DNA of 64,000 nt from the NCBI GenBank assembly GCA_004296885.1, contig SCVN01000002.1, forward strand, positions 62,001 to 126,000. The letters run 5' to 3'. Below are positions 8,338 to 15,819 of the stretch, piece after piece (positions within the stretch are counted from its first letter, which is position 1; the number at the start of each line of letters is the position of its first letter). This stretch comes from Nitrospirota bacterium (GTDB lineage: Bacteria; Nitrospirota; Nitrospiria; Nitrospirales; Nitrospiraceae). The notes below the pieces were generated by a model that worked only from the letters and a program-made list of their open reading frames with translations, made no database searches and was not told where the DNA came from. The translations under genes and the position numbers were made by a program.

Positions 8338-8667
8338 TTACTTGCCCATCCTGGTGGCTTCATTAACCGGCGGTTCGATCTTGATGTTGGGCCCCTGCAC
8401 CTTCGGTAGTCGCCCCGCTCCTTCCTTCTGAACGATCCGTTGATTGTTGGCATCCCTCAGGTTTTGCACGGCATGCTGGTCGTCAAAACCCGCCGCCTCT
8501 TGCAGGGCCTTTTCCCCTGTCTGGTTGGATTGCCCCTTGTCATAAGCGAACTCACCCCCTGAGGGGTACCCCGGGTGCTTCGGGAGCAAGGCGGGGTTGG
8601 CGAACACGACCGTGGCCAGGAGCGCGACGAGCAGCGCCGCGCCGACAATAGCAAGATAGGTCTTCAT
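8338..8667 (-). CDS. Small secreted protein of unknown function
   Basis: A 109-residue protein. ATG 8667 is chosen because AAAGGAG stands 8-9 bases upstream and because the protein then begins with a clear signal peptide (MKTYLAIVGAALLVALLATVVFA, cleavage near residue 23). The mature part is hydrophilic, with KHPGYPSGGEFAYDKGQSN and a C-terminal basic/proline segment. No conserved domain is recognised. It is predicted periplasmic. An upstream hairpin followed by a T tract (8695-8730) lies in its 5' leader and may control it. Confidence 0.7.
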   Translation of the reverse strand: MKTYLAIVGAALLVALLATVVFANPALLPKHPGYPSGGEFAYDKGQSNQTGEKALQEAAGFDDQHAVQNLRDANNQRIVQKEGAGRLPKVQGPNIKIEPPVNEATRMGK

Positions 8668-8694
8668 GGCCGTCACTCCTTTCGTTGAGGACAT

Positions 8695-8730
8695 AAAAAA
8701 GCCTTCTCGGGCGGCAAAGCCCAAGAAGGC
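8695..8730 (-). terminator. Hairpin plus T-tract in leader of the 8338-8667 gene (possible attenuator)
   Basis: Read on the minus strand, GCCTTCTTGGGC (8730-8719) pairs with GCCCGAGAAGGC (8712-8701) with one mismatch across a six-base loop, and is followed by TTTTTT (8700-8695). This is a good intrinsic-terminator shape 28 bases upstream of the ATG at 8667. No minus-strand gene lies upstream for several kilobases except antisense to plus-strand genes, so it more likely acts as an attenuator in this gene's own leader than as the end of another unit. Confidence 0.55.
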
Positions 8731-8823
8731 CTGATCGGAGGTGCCGATGAGGATGAACGAGAGAATCGAAGGGCCCGGCTGTCTTACCCCGGTGCCATGG
8801 CAAGCCCTCACAGAAACAGCTTC

Positions 8824-8852
8824 AGCTTGCTACGCCATTGGCGGTTTGTCAA
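8824..8852 (-). promoter_or_regulatory. Possible sigma-70 promoter for the 8338-8667 gene
   Basis: On the minus strand TTGACA (8852-8847) is followed after 17 bases by CAAGCT (8829-8824), a poor -10. The perfect -35 and its place ahead of the hairpin leader make it a candidate for the leader transcript; the -10 match is weak. Confidence 0.3.
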
Positions 8853-9010
8853 CCGGCGGTTCGGCCTGAATTGGAAACGATGAGCCTTCGGCCCTCAGCC
8901 TTCAGTTCGTGGCTGATCGCTGAGCGCTGACGGCTATTCCCGCTTGACTCGACCGGGGCTTTTCCACAGAATCACCCGAGAGCTGCGATTCACCCACGGA
9001 GACCGGCACC

Positions 9011-10492
9011 ATGATCAACCGGCACCGTTTTACGATCGGACCGGGGATGCGACAGGGCGCCACGACGTGCGCGCCGATCCCCACCAGACTCGTGTCGAAC
9101 GAGGAATGTCCTCCGTTGCCCCAAACGCCGATGCAGGCGCAGGTCGAACGGCTGGTGGAGGCGATCGGAGACCGGGCGGGGAAGCGGCTGGGTCTGAGCC
9201 GGCGCGACTTCCTGCGGACGACCGGCGGCATGGCCGCGGCCCTGTTGGCGATGAACTCGGTCTTCGGCAAGTTCTTCGACGTCTTGGATGTGGAGTTGGT
9301 CGAGGCGGCGGCTTTTGCCGAACGGCAAGGCGATCCCTATTTCATCTTCGATGTCCAGACGCACTACGTCGGGTCCACCTATGATCCCTTGAACGAGGAG
9401 GCGGAACGCAAGGGAGCCGTGACGAAAGACCGGCTGCTGGCGATCCGCAAACGGGCGCGCGAGGCCGGGCTCAATCCGAAACTGGCCGGGGACCGGGGCA
9501 CGTTGGCGGACCTGTCCTGGGAGAACTTTCTGCGCGAAGTGTTTCTCGACAGTGAGACGTCCATCGGGTTGATCAGCACGCCGCCCGGCCCCTATCCGCA
9601 ACTGGCCGTCGTGCCGCCGAAGGAAATGGCGCACATCCGGGACGAGGTGAACCGGGTCGCCGGCTCGCAGCGGATGCTGGCCCATGGGCTGGTGACGCCG
9701 CAATTGGGGCGGGAGGACCGGGACTTCATGGCGCAGCAGGTGGCACAACTGAAGGTGGATGCCTGGAAATGCTATACGGGCGCACCGCCCAAGGGCCATG
9801 ACGCTGGTTGGTGGATGGACGATGAGAAAATCGCCTATCCCATGCTGGAGAAGGCGCGGGCCTTGGGCGTGCCCCGCGTCTGTGTCCATAAGGGCTTGCC
9901 TCTCGGACCGGTGGAGGACTACAACCATCCCAAGGATCTAATCAAGGCGGCCAAGGATTTTCCGGACATTCAGTTTCTGGTCTACCATTCCGGCTTTCGC
10001 AGCGCCGCGGGGCTGGCGATCAATTTCGAGCGGACCGGGGAGATTCCTTGGGCCAGCGAATTCTGCCGGATGAAGCAAGCCGAGCCCAAGATCAACAACA
10101 TCTTCATGGAACTGGGCGGGACTTTTGCGCAGCTGGTGACGACCCATCCGGGGATCTGCGCCCACTTGCTGGGCGAGGTGCTCGGCGCCTTCGGTCCGGA
10201 CCATGTGGTGTGGGGGACGGACTCGATCTGGTATGGCTCGCCCCAATGGCAGATCGAAGCCTTCCGGCGCTTCCAGATCCCGGATGAACTGATCCAGCAG
10301 AAGGGCTTCGCGCCGCTCACGCGGGAGGTCAAAGCACGGATCTTCGGATTGAACGCGGCAAAAATTTTCGGGGTGGACGTGGCGGCAAAGCGGAATGACC
10401 TGCCGAAGGATGCGCTCAGCCGGATCAAGATGGCCTATCGCGGCGGAGCGACCGAGCCGAGCCATCGAATCTACGGCTGGGTCACGGGGTAG
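9011..10492 (+). CDS. Tat-type amidohydrolase family (metal-dependent hydrolase) protein
   Basis: A 493-residue protein with an internal Tat-like segment near residues 62-90 (LSRRDFLRTTGGMAAALLAMN), unusually far from the ATG at 9011. The alternative start GTG 9092 would shorten the leader by 27 residues; GGAG nine bases before 9011 supports the longer form. The body is an amidohydrolase-2-like TIM barrel: the first strand reads FIFDVQTHYVG, later strands include GVPRVCVHKGLPL and FLVYHSGF, and the last has WGTDSIWYGSP. The usual D-x-H-x-H metal motif here is D-V-Q-T-H, so one ligand is Gln. The substrate is unknown. Confidence 0.75.
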   Translation: MINRHRFTIGPGMRQGATTCAPIPTRLVSNEECPPLPQTPMQAQVERLVEAIGDRAGKRLGLSRRDFLRTTGGMAAALLAMNSVFGKFFDVLDVELVEAAAFAERQGDPYFIFDVQTHYVGSTYDPLNEEAERKGAVTKDRLLAIRKRAREAGLNPKLAGDRGTLADLSWENFLREVFLDSETSIGLISTPPGPYPQLAVVPPKEMAHIRDEVNRVAGSQRMLAHGLVTPQLGREDRDFMAQQVAQLKVDAWKCYTGAPPKGHDAGWWMDDEKIAYPMLEKARALGVPRVCVHKGLPLGPVEDYNHPKDLIKAAKDFPDIQFLVYHSGFRSAAGLAINFERTGEIPWASEFCRMKQAEPKINNIFMELGGTFAQLVTTHPGICAHLLGEVLGAFGPDHVVWGTDSIWYGSPQWQIEAFRRFQIPDELIQQKGFAPLTREVKARIFGLNAAKIFGVDVAAKRNDLPKDALSRIKMAYRGGATEPSHRIYGWVTG

Positions 10493-10725
10493 GGCGGTGC
10501 GGCGAGGGACGGTCGTCAGGCTCGGGCTTGCCGCGATGCGATGGAACCGTGTCGCCGCCCATGTCATGCTGTTGGCCGGCTCGCCTCATCGGAATAGAGG
10601 AACGGCGCCCGGCAGCTTTCAGGCCACCATGACACATGCCCGCCGTGGCGTCAGCCTCGCCCGGCGACCGTCCCTTCCGCACCTGGGTGGCAGGAGAGGG
10701 AAGAGAAGAAGAGGAGACTGATGCG

Positions 10726-11409
10726 ATGAAAAGCGAAATCTTGTATCCGGGGGCGTTTCCGATGGTGCGGCTGGAGCTGACTGCGGGCGAGACCGTCAAG
10801 GCCGAATCGGGCGCGATGGTGGCCTGTTCGCCCACGGTGGACATAGAAAGCAAAATGGAAGGCGGGTTTCTCGGCGCGCTGTCCCGCCGGATGCTGAGCG
10901 GCGAAAAATTCTTCTTCCAGACGTTGCGGGCGACGCGCGGCGCCGGGGAAGTGCTCCTGGCCCCCACCGTGCCGGGCGACATCATCGTGCTGGAACTGGA
11001 TGGGGTGCATGAATATCTGGTCCAGAAGGACGGATTCCTGGCCGGGGCGGACAGCGTGAAAATCGAGAGCAAGATGCAAAGCCTCAGCCGTGGCTTGCTG
11101 GGCGGAGAGGGCTTTTTCATCCTCCGCATGAGCGGGACCGGCACCTTGGTCCTGAACAGCTTCGGGGCCATCCACAAGGTCGAGCTCAAGCCGGATCAGG
11201 AATACATCGTGGACAACAGCCACTTGGTGGCCTGGACCGCCACGACCTCGTACAACATCGAAAAGGCCGCCGCCGGCTGGATCGCCAGTTTCACCTCCGG
11301 CGAAGGACTCGTCTGCCGCTTCCGCGGTCCCGGTGTCGTCTACATCCAGAGCCGCAATCCCGGCGGATTCGGGAACTGGATCAGGCAGTTCATTCCGGTC
11401 TCCGAATAA
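10726..11409 (+). CDS. AIM24 / TIGR00266 family protein
   Basis: A 227-residue protein beginning MKSEILYPGAFPMVRLEL at ATG 10726, behind GAGGAG. Family features are the early ETVKAESGAMVAC segment, repeated glycine-rich strands (GGFLGALSRRMLSGEKFFFQTLRA), and a C-terminal GPGVVYIQSRNP motif, all typical of the AIM24/TIGR00266 beta-rich fold. The biochemical role of bacterial members is not established. It is soluble by appearance, with no signal peptide. The 230 bases upstream contain no recognisable gene. Confidence 0.85.
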   Translation: MKSEILYPGAFPMVRLELTAGETVKAESGAMVACSPTVDIESKMEGGFLGALSRRMLSGEKFFFQTLRATRGAGEVLLAPTVPGDIIVLELDGVHEYLVQKDGFLAGADSVKIESKMQSLSRGLLGGEGFFILRMSGTGTLVLNSFGAIHKVELKPDQEYIVDNSHLVAWTATTSYNIEKAAAGWIASFTSGEGLVCRFRGPGVVYIQSRNPGGFGNWIRQFIPVSE

Positions 11410-11421
11410 AGAACAGTTGGA

Positions 11422-11497
11422 AAGTCGGAAAGTTGAAAAGTCCACAAGTCGGCGCAAAACGGCGGTCGAACCACAGACTTTCAAACTTGACGGACTT
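11422..11497. repeat. Imperfect inverted repeat between AIM24 and M48 genes
   Basis: The stretch at 11422-11442 (starting AAGTCGGAAAGTTG) is an imperfect inverted copy of 11476-11497 (starting GACTTTCAAACTTGACG). The arms are about 21 bases and 33 bases apart. It lies in the short gap before the M48 gene and may be a decayed mobile or regulatory repeat. Confidence 0.4.
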
Positions 11498-11528
11498 GAA
11501 AGACTCGATTGGACAGTAAACTCTCACC

Positions 11529-12632
11529 GTGAAAAATTTCCCCAACGCTCTTTGTTTCGGGGATGACCTGCCTGGCGCCGGCGTTCCGTGCCATGTCGAA
11601 GTCTCTCCGACCGGATTGACACTTCACTTGGGCGAAGCATCTGCGGAGACGATTCCCTTCTCCAGCTTCTCGATCGATGCCGGCGGGTTCGACCATGATC
11701 ACCTTGTTCTCAAATGGCAATCTCGTAACGCCGGCCGCACGCTCTACCTGAAAGATCCGGACCTGATCCGAACGTTCCGGCAGGCGGCTCCGCTTGAATT
11801 GACGGCCCATGTGGAACGGACCGCACAACAGGTGCGCCGTGCCAGACACGGCCGGCGGACGCTCTTGCTCGTGGCGCTCGGGTCCATTGTTGGACTTATC
11901 CTGTTGCTCTGGCTCGGCTCCGATGCCCTCGTGCAGATGGCGGTGAACCGGATTCCCGTCGAATGGGAGCAACCGATCGGGGAGGCGGCGAGAAGCCAGT
12001 TCCTGGCCGGACAGACGATCGTGAAGGAAGGGCCGGCGGTGGCGGCGGTGCAGGAGATCACCAAGCGACTGGCCGACGCGGCTCCAGGCAACCCCTACAA
12101 GTTCGAGGTCACCCTGGTTCGAAGCGACGTCGTCAATGCCTTCGCCCTACCCGGCGGCTATGTGGTCGTGTTCACAGGGCTGCTCAAAAAATCAGAAAGT
12201 CCGGAGGAAGTGGCCGGCGTCCTGGCCCATGAGCTGAACCATGTGCTGCTGCGCCATGGGCTGGAACGGATCGTCAAGACGGCGGGGATCATGGCGGTGG
12301 TGACGATTGTCGTGGGCGATCAACAGGGGCTGGTGGGCCTGGCGAAACGGTTGGGGGTCGAGTTGCTGACGCTCAAATTCGGACGGGAGCAGGAAACGCA
12401 GGCGGACGTCCAGGGCCTGCACCTGCTGCACCGGGCGAAGATCGCGCCGAACGGCATGATCCGCTTCTTCGACCGCCTGTCGGAATCGGACAAGCTGCAA
12501 GTCGAAATTCTCTCGACCCATCCGATGAGCGCGGCCCGCGCCGAACGGCTCAAGGCCGAGGCATCATCCTTGTCCCATCAGGACCCGGAGCCGTTTACCT
12601 TCGACTGGAGCGCGGTGCAGGCGGGGCTGTAA
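11529..12632 (+). CDS. M48 family metalloprotease with N-terminal cytoplasmic domain and TM segment
   Basis: A 367-residue protein starting at GTG 11529. Residues 1-100 form a small beta-rich domain seen N-terminal to some M48 proteases. A hydrophobic segment (about 117-138, LLLVALGSIVGLILLLW) anchors it to the inner membrane. The catalytic domain has the zinc motif HELNH at residues 234-238 (VLAHELNHVLLRHG) and a downstream ETQADVQGL segment supplying the third ligand Glu. Family members are HtpX/BepA-like quality-control proteases; the substrate is unknown. It is 14 bases upstream of the phosphodiesterase gene and may be co-transcribed with it. Confidence 0.87.
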   Translation: MKNFPNALCFGDDLPGAGVPCHVEVSPTGLTLHLGEASAETIPFSSFSIDAGGFDHDHLVLKWQSRNAGRTLYLKDPDLIRTFRQAAPLELTAHVERTAQQVRRARHGRRTLLLVALGSIVGLILLLWLGSDALVQMAVNRIPVEWEQPIGEAARSQFLAGQTIVKEGPAVAAVQEITKRLADAAPGNPYKFEVTLVRSDVVNAFALPGGYVVVFTGLLKKSESPEEVAGVLAHELNHVLLRHGLERIVKTAGIMAVVTIVVGDQQGLVGLAKRLGVELLTLKFGREQETQADVQGLHLLHRAKIAPNGMIRFFDRLSESDKLQVEILSTHPMSAARAERLKAEASSLSHQDPEPFTFDWSAVQAGL

Positions 12633-12646
12633 GACAGGGTGTTGCG

Positions 12647-13204
12647 ATGAGTCCAAAGCCCGGACCGATTCGCATCGGTGTGATTGCCGACACCCATGGG
12701 TTGTTCGACCAAGCCATCCTGCGGCATTTCGTTGGCGTCAATCACATCCTGCACGCGGGGGACATCGGAGGTCGGCCACGGGGAGGGGACGCGTCTTGGC
12801 GCGTCCGGGGTGGGAGGGTGAAAAAGCTCATTGAGCAACTGGAGCGGATTGCCCCGGTCACGGCCGTGTCGGGCAATGTGGACGGCTACGAGCAGAGCGG
12901 AGTTCCGGGCGAAACGGTCATGGAGCTTGGCGGCAAACGGATCGCTCTCCGGCACATCCTCTACGAAGGCGGCAAACTGACCAAAGGGGGGCGGGCATTT
13001 CTGGAGCGGGAACAGCCGGACATCTGCATCTTCGGCCACACGCACCAGCAGAAGGCCGAGTGGCTGGGCAAGTCCTTCCTCTTCAATCCCGGCTCAGCCG
13101 GCCCTAAGCGCTTCAGGTTGACCCGCGGGCTGGGAATTCTTACCATCGAGTCCGGTGCGATCACGACGAAACACATCGCACTGGCTGACCGGCCCGAGGC
13201 ATAA
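12647..13204 (+). CDS. YfcE-like metallophosphoesterase with in-frame repeat insertion
   Basis: A 185-residue calcineurin-like phosphoesterase: IGVIADTHG (D-x-H), HAGDIG, GNVDG (GNxD) and IFGHTHQ (GHTH) supply the two-metal site. Members such as YfcE and MJ0936 hydrolyse phosphodiesters. Between HAGDIG and KKLIEQLERIAP there are about 17 extra residues (GRPRGGDASWRVRGGRV), where homologues normally go almost directly into the next helix. The DNA under this insert (about 12775-12826) resembles the intergenic repeat at 23931-23980, so the insert looks like a repeat element that kept the frame. The surface position suggests the enzyme may still fold. Confidence 0.85.
   Translation: MSPKPGPIRIGVIADTHGLFDQAILRHFVGVNHILHAGDIGGRPRGGDASWRVRGGRVKKLIEQLERIAPVTAVSGNVDGYEQSGVPGETVMELGGKRIALRHILYEGGKLTKGGRAFLEREQPDICIFGHTHQQKAEWLGKSFLFNPGSAGPKRFRLTRGLGILTIESGAITTKHIALADRPEA
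12775..12826 (+). repeat. Dispersed repeat inserted in frame within the phosphoesterase gene
   Basis: The segment containing GCGTCTTGGCGC (12791-12802) followed by a GGGGTGGGAGGGTG tail aligns with GCGTCTTGGCGC plus GGGTGGGCGGGTG at 23948-23976. Similarity also extends upstream (GCCACGGGG against GCCACGGGA). About 26 of 30 bases match in the core. One copy is intergenic and one is coding. Confidence 0.6.
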
Positions 13205-13217
13205 GACGCCCGCGCGT

Positions 13218-13787
13218 TTATTTCATGTCGAGCTTCGTGAACTTGGCGCCTTCCAATGTGATCCCCGCCATCAAGCCCCGCTGGTTCAGGACGAAGGCCA
13301 AGATGGGCTCCGCCAGCTTTGTCGTATCCAACGACCCCTTGGCGCCGACGGTGACCAGCGTCGCGCTGGCATCCACCCCCAACTCGAAGCCTGCGCTCTT
13401 TCTGAATTTTTCCAGCGCCGCGTCCTTCATGAACATCAGAATCAGCGCGGTCTTTTCCGCCCCGATCTGAAAGCCGAAGGAGGCGGCCGCGGTATTGTAG
13501 TAATCGGCGGTCTTGCCGTCGATGCGCAGGGCGCCCTCGCCGTATTCCGCGCCGAAGATAAATCCCGCCTTGTAGATGGCGGGAAACACGAGAACGCCCT
13601 TGGCGGTTTTGAGAAATTCGTCGGAGCCCGTGATCTTTTCGGCAAAATCTTTTAAGGTCACGTCCACATCGGCGTCAATGGCCTTGGCATCGGCGGCACA
13701 GGCCGAAGCGGGCAACAAACCAAGGCCCATCACCATGAGGACGCCGGTGAGCAGGATGGTTCGCTGGATCGGGCGGTCGGCAAACAT
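13218..13787 (-). CDS. YSC84/SYLF-domain lipid-binding protein
   Basis: A 189-residue exported protein with an N-terminal signal (ILLTGVLMVMGLGLLPASACA). The SYLF/YSC84 domain follows: FLKTAKGVLVFPAIYKAGFIFGAEYGEGAL, then ASFGFQIGAEKTALILMFM, then GFELGVDASATLVTVGAKG. Proteins of this family bind lipids; bacterial exported members are thought to act in the periplasm. GAGGAGGCGCG precedes the ATG at 13787. It is divergent from the lipoprotein pair at 13922-14703 and converges with the phosphoesterase gene. Confidence 0.88.
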   Translation of the reverse strand: MFADRPIQRTILLTGVLMVMGLGLLPASACAADAKAIDADVDVTLKDFAEKITGSDEFLKTAKGVLVFPAIYKAGFIFGAEYGEGALRIDGKTADYYNTAAASFGFQIGAEKTALILMFMKDAALEKFRKSAGFELGVDASATLVTVGAKGSLDTTKLAEPILAFVLNQRGLMAGITLEGAKFTKLDMK

Positions 13788-13843
13788 ACGCGCCTCCTCT
13801 CGGTAAGTCGTGAACGATCACGATGGAGAAATTGACTCCCTTG

Positions 13844-13886
13844 GTCAAGCGGCTCGCTTGACAGACCAAAGGCCCCGGCGTAAAAA
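13844..13886 (+). promoter_or_regulatory. Promoter with overlapping inverted repeat (operator-like)
   Basis: TTGACA (13858-13863), a 17-base spacer and TAAAAA (13881-13886) make a good sigma-70 promoter reading toward the lipoprotein genes at 13922. An inverted repeat, GTCAAGCG-gct-CGCTTGAC (13844-13862), overlaps the -35 box and is a plausible repressor site. Confidence 0.6.
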
Positions 13887-13921
13887 GATCGCACGTCAGA
13901 ATGATACGCGTAGGCTGGCCG

Positions 13922-14362
13922 ATGAACAAGTGGTTTCCGTCTGCATTGATGTTGTTGCTGGCTTGTGGCGCTTCGGGCTGCACGTCGGCGCTTGCCGTCT
14001 TTCCGACGACGCAATCGCATCAGATTCCCGGGGATGCCAAGATCGTTCCTCTCGGGCAGGCCGAGGGTACCGCCGACCACTTTGAAGCCACCTTCGGTGG
14101 GCTGCCCGATCTGCTGGACCCGAACAGCCAGCAAGCGGCCGTCCGGGATGCTATCCAAAAAAAGCAGGGCGATCTGCTCACCGACTATGTGCTGTCGTTC
14201 TACGCAGTCCGCGCAGGCATTCCCGGGATTGACCTGCTGACGTTCTGGTGGGTGCATTGGAAAGCGGAAGGCACCGTTGTCAAGGTGGACACGGCGCAAT
14301 CCGTGCCTTCAGTGCCGCCTGGCAGTCTGCCCTCCAAATCTGAACGGGAGCCCCGACGATGA
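13922..14362 (+). CDS. Putative lipoprotein of unknown function
   Basis: A 146-residue protein. ATG 13922 (MNKWFPSALMLLLACGASGC) gives a lipoprotein signal ending in the lipobox ASGC. The mature part has FPTTQSHQIPGDAKIVPLG and a hydrophobic stretch YVLSFYAVRAGIPGIDLLTFWWVHW. No known domain is recognised. Its stop overlaps the next lipoprotein start by four bases (ATGA at 14359-14362). Both mature proteins contain a K-Q/N-G-D-L/V-L motif, hinting at distant relation. Predicted to be anchored in the envelope. Confidence 0.7.
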   Translation: MNKWFPSALMLLLACGASGCTSALAVFPTTQSHQIPGDAKIVPLGQAEGTADHFEATFGGLPDLLDPNSQQAAVRDAIQKKQGDLLTDYVLSFYAVRAGIPGIDLLTFWWVHWKAEGTVVKVDTAQSVPSVPPGSLPSKSEREPRR

Positions 14363-14703
14363 GGCGGCTACTGCTGCTCGTGGCTTGTTATGCGGCCGTG
14401 ACGGGCTGTACGACGGTGATGGGGACGAACATCGCCCAGGACAGACTGCTGCCCGCCAATGCCGTGGTGGAAAAGCTGGGCCCGGTCTATGGTTCCGCCT
14501 CGGCCGGCCACTGGTTCTGGGCCGTCTGGGCCGACAAGACACTCTATGAGGAGGCCAAGCAAGATGCGCTCCGGCAGAAGAACGGCGACGTGCTCCTGAA
14601 CGCCAAAATCACGACCTCGCTCACCTCGTACCTGTCGCTCTATTACAGAACCGAGATTGCCATCATGGGCACGGCGGCGAAACTTCTGACGACATCTCAG
14701 TAA
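14359..14703 (+). CDS. Putative lipoprotein of unknown function
   Basis: A 114-residue protein with lipoprotein signal MRRLLLLVACYAAVTGC (lipobox VTGC). The mature part includes KLGPVYGSASAGHWFWAVWADKTLYEEAKQDALRQKNGDVLLNAKI, resembling small lipoproteins in which a KxGDxLLN-type segment precedes beta strands. It is translationally coupled to the preceding lipoprotein gene. Function is unknown. Confidence 0.72.
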   Translation: MRRLLLLVACYAAVTGCTTVMGTNIAQDRLLPANAVVEKLGPVYGSASAGHWFWAVWADKTLYEEAKQDALRQKNGDVLLNAKITTSLTSYLSLYYRTEIAIMGTAAKLLTTSQ

Positions 14704-14778
14704 CCTCCATTGCCTCGCTAGACAAACGGGTGAGGGGAAAAAGCGTGAACCCGAGCCGGCCAGATATGGCCCTCTTTC

Positions 14779-14807
14779 TTGGAGTGTCCGATTCGCCGTG
14801 CTATGCT
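14779..14807 (+). promoter_or_regulatory. Candidate sigma-70 promoter for the DUF3015 gene
   Basis: TTGGAG (14779-14784) and TATGCT (14802-14807) are separated by 17 bases, about 65 bases before the ATG at 14873. Both boxes are partial matches, but the spacing and location suit a promoter. Confidence 0.45.
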
Positions 14808-14872
14808 CTGCTCCGGCTCAGCAAAAGCCCGGGCGGCTTCTTTACTCGTTCATCTAACTAAGGAGGGTTGGA

Positions 14873-15397
14873 ATGACAAAAAAGCTTCTCGTTCTGCAAC
14901 TCGCAGCGGCGTTCATCTTGGTGCAGGGCGGCTTGGCCTTGGCTGCTAATCCTGATAACGGTCCTGGTTGTGGTCTAGGTAAGCTGGTTTGGAGCGAATA
15001 CAAGCATCAGAAGAATATCGCGCCCCAGGTCCTGATGGCCACAACCAACACTGGCTTCGGGGTTCTATTTACTACCCAGACTTTCGCTATCAGCTCTGGG
15101 ACCTCTGGCTGCACGAACGATGGTGTGGTGATGGCGGAGCACAAAGCGGAAGTCTTTGCCGCCAGTAATTTCGAGGGGCTCTCACAAGATATGGCGCAAG
15201 GCCGCGGTGAACACCTGGCGTCGCTGGCAACGCTGATGGGGGTGCCGGTTGAGCAACAGCCTGCGTTCTTTGCATTGAGCCAGGAGCGGTATCGGGAGCT
15301 CCTGCAGGCCGGGCAGACCTCTACGGCGGCGATGCTGACCGCGCTCCACGACGCGATGGCCCAGCATCCGGTGCTGGCCAAGGTCTCCACCCGCTAA
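14873..15397 (+). CDS. DUF3015 family exported protein
   Basis: A 174-residue protein with a signal peptide (MTKKLLVLQLAAAFILVQGGLALA) behind an AAGGAGGG site. The mature N-terminus NPDNGPGCGLGKLVW and the downstream SGTSGCTNDG and MAEHKAEVFAASNFEGLSQDMAQGRGEHL segments are typical of DUF3015. Members are periplasmic or outer-membrane-associated proteins of unknown role, with two conserved cysteines likely to form a disulfide. The gene is monocistronic, with its own promoter and a strong terminator (15406-15433). Confidence 0.88.
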   Translation: MTKKLLVLQLAAAFILVQGGLALAANPDNGPGCGLGKLVWSEYKHQKNIAPQVLMATTNTGFGVLFTTQTFAISSGTSGCTNDGVVMAEHKAEVFAASNFEGLSQDMAQGRGEHLASLATLMGVPVEQQPAFFALSQERYRELLQAGQTSTAAMLTALHDAMAQHPVLAKVSTR

Positions 15398-15405
15398 GCT
15401 TCTCA

Positions 15406-15433
15406 GGGCTCCCGGCCGTACGGCCGGGAGCCC
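15406..15433 (+). terminator. Strong intrinsic-type terminator after DUF3015
   Basis: A perfect inverted repeat GGGCTCCCGGCCG-TA-CGGCCGGGAGCCC is followed by the pyrimidine tract TCTCTTTCTC, nine bases after the DUF3015 stop. The T-tract is imperfect, but position and stem strength support termination. Confidence 0.75.
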
Positions 15434-15495
15434 TCTCTTTCTCATTCCTCGCACGTCTCTCTTACTCAGATTCAACGCTTGCCAGAGGCGCCGGC

Positions 15496-15540
15496 TTGAC
15501 AAGAATATAGTCATCTGGCATATAGGTTCGTGACCATATT
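15496..15540 (+). promoter_or_regulatory. Promoter and operator of the VapBC-type operon
   Basis: TTGACA (15496-15501) is followed after 17 bases by CATATA (15519-15524). Two 10-base arms, AATATAGTCA (15504-15513) and TGACCATATT (15531-15540), are inverted repeats with one mismatch and flank the -10 region. This is the usual arrangement for autorepression by an antitoxin-toxin complex. Confidence 0.6.
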
Positions 15541-15549
15541 GGAGGGTGT

Positions 15550-15819
15550 ATGCGAAGCGTGAACATCGCGACGCTGAAGGCCAAGCTCAGCGAATATGTG
15601 CGGCTGGCCAAACGAGGCGAGCGGATTCGTATCCTCGACCGCCGCCGCGCGGTTGCCGAGCTGTCGGGGCTGCAGGTTTCCGACGATCAGCGGATTGCCC
15701 ATGATTTGCTCCGTGCCGGACAGGCTGAATGGCATGGCGGAAAACCTCAGGTTCGACCCATGAAACTTCGAAAGGGCCCGGCCAACATTGCCGATGCCGT
15801 GCTTGAAGACCGCGGATGA
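15550..15819 (+). CDS. Antitoxin, Phd/YefM or VapB type
   Basis: An 89-residue protein with the Phd/YefM-like start MRSVNIATLKAKLSEYVRLAKRGERIRILDRRRAVAEL; the N-terminal half is the DNA-binding fold. The C-terminal half (KPQVRPMKLRKGPANIADAVLEDRG) would wrap the toxin. TTGGAGGG lies just before the ATG. The gene overlaps the PIN-domain gene by four bases (ATGA at 15816). It likely represses its own promoter through the inverted repeat at 15504-15540. Confidence 0.85.
   Translation: MRSVNIATLKAKLSEYVRLAKRGERIRILDRRRAVAELSGLQVSDDQRIAHDLLRAGQAEWHGGKPQVRPMKLRKGPANIADAVLEDRG

Noticed and set aside
8668-8870. A known riboswitch class for the leader before 8667 (c-di-GMP-I, cobalamin, TPP and fluoride were compared from memory).
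   Set aside because: None of the conserved cores I know is present, so only 'possible attenuator' is annotated.
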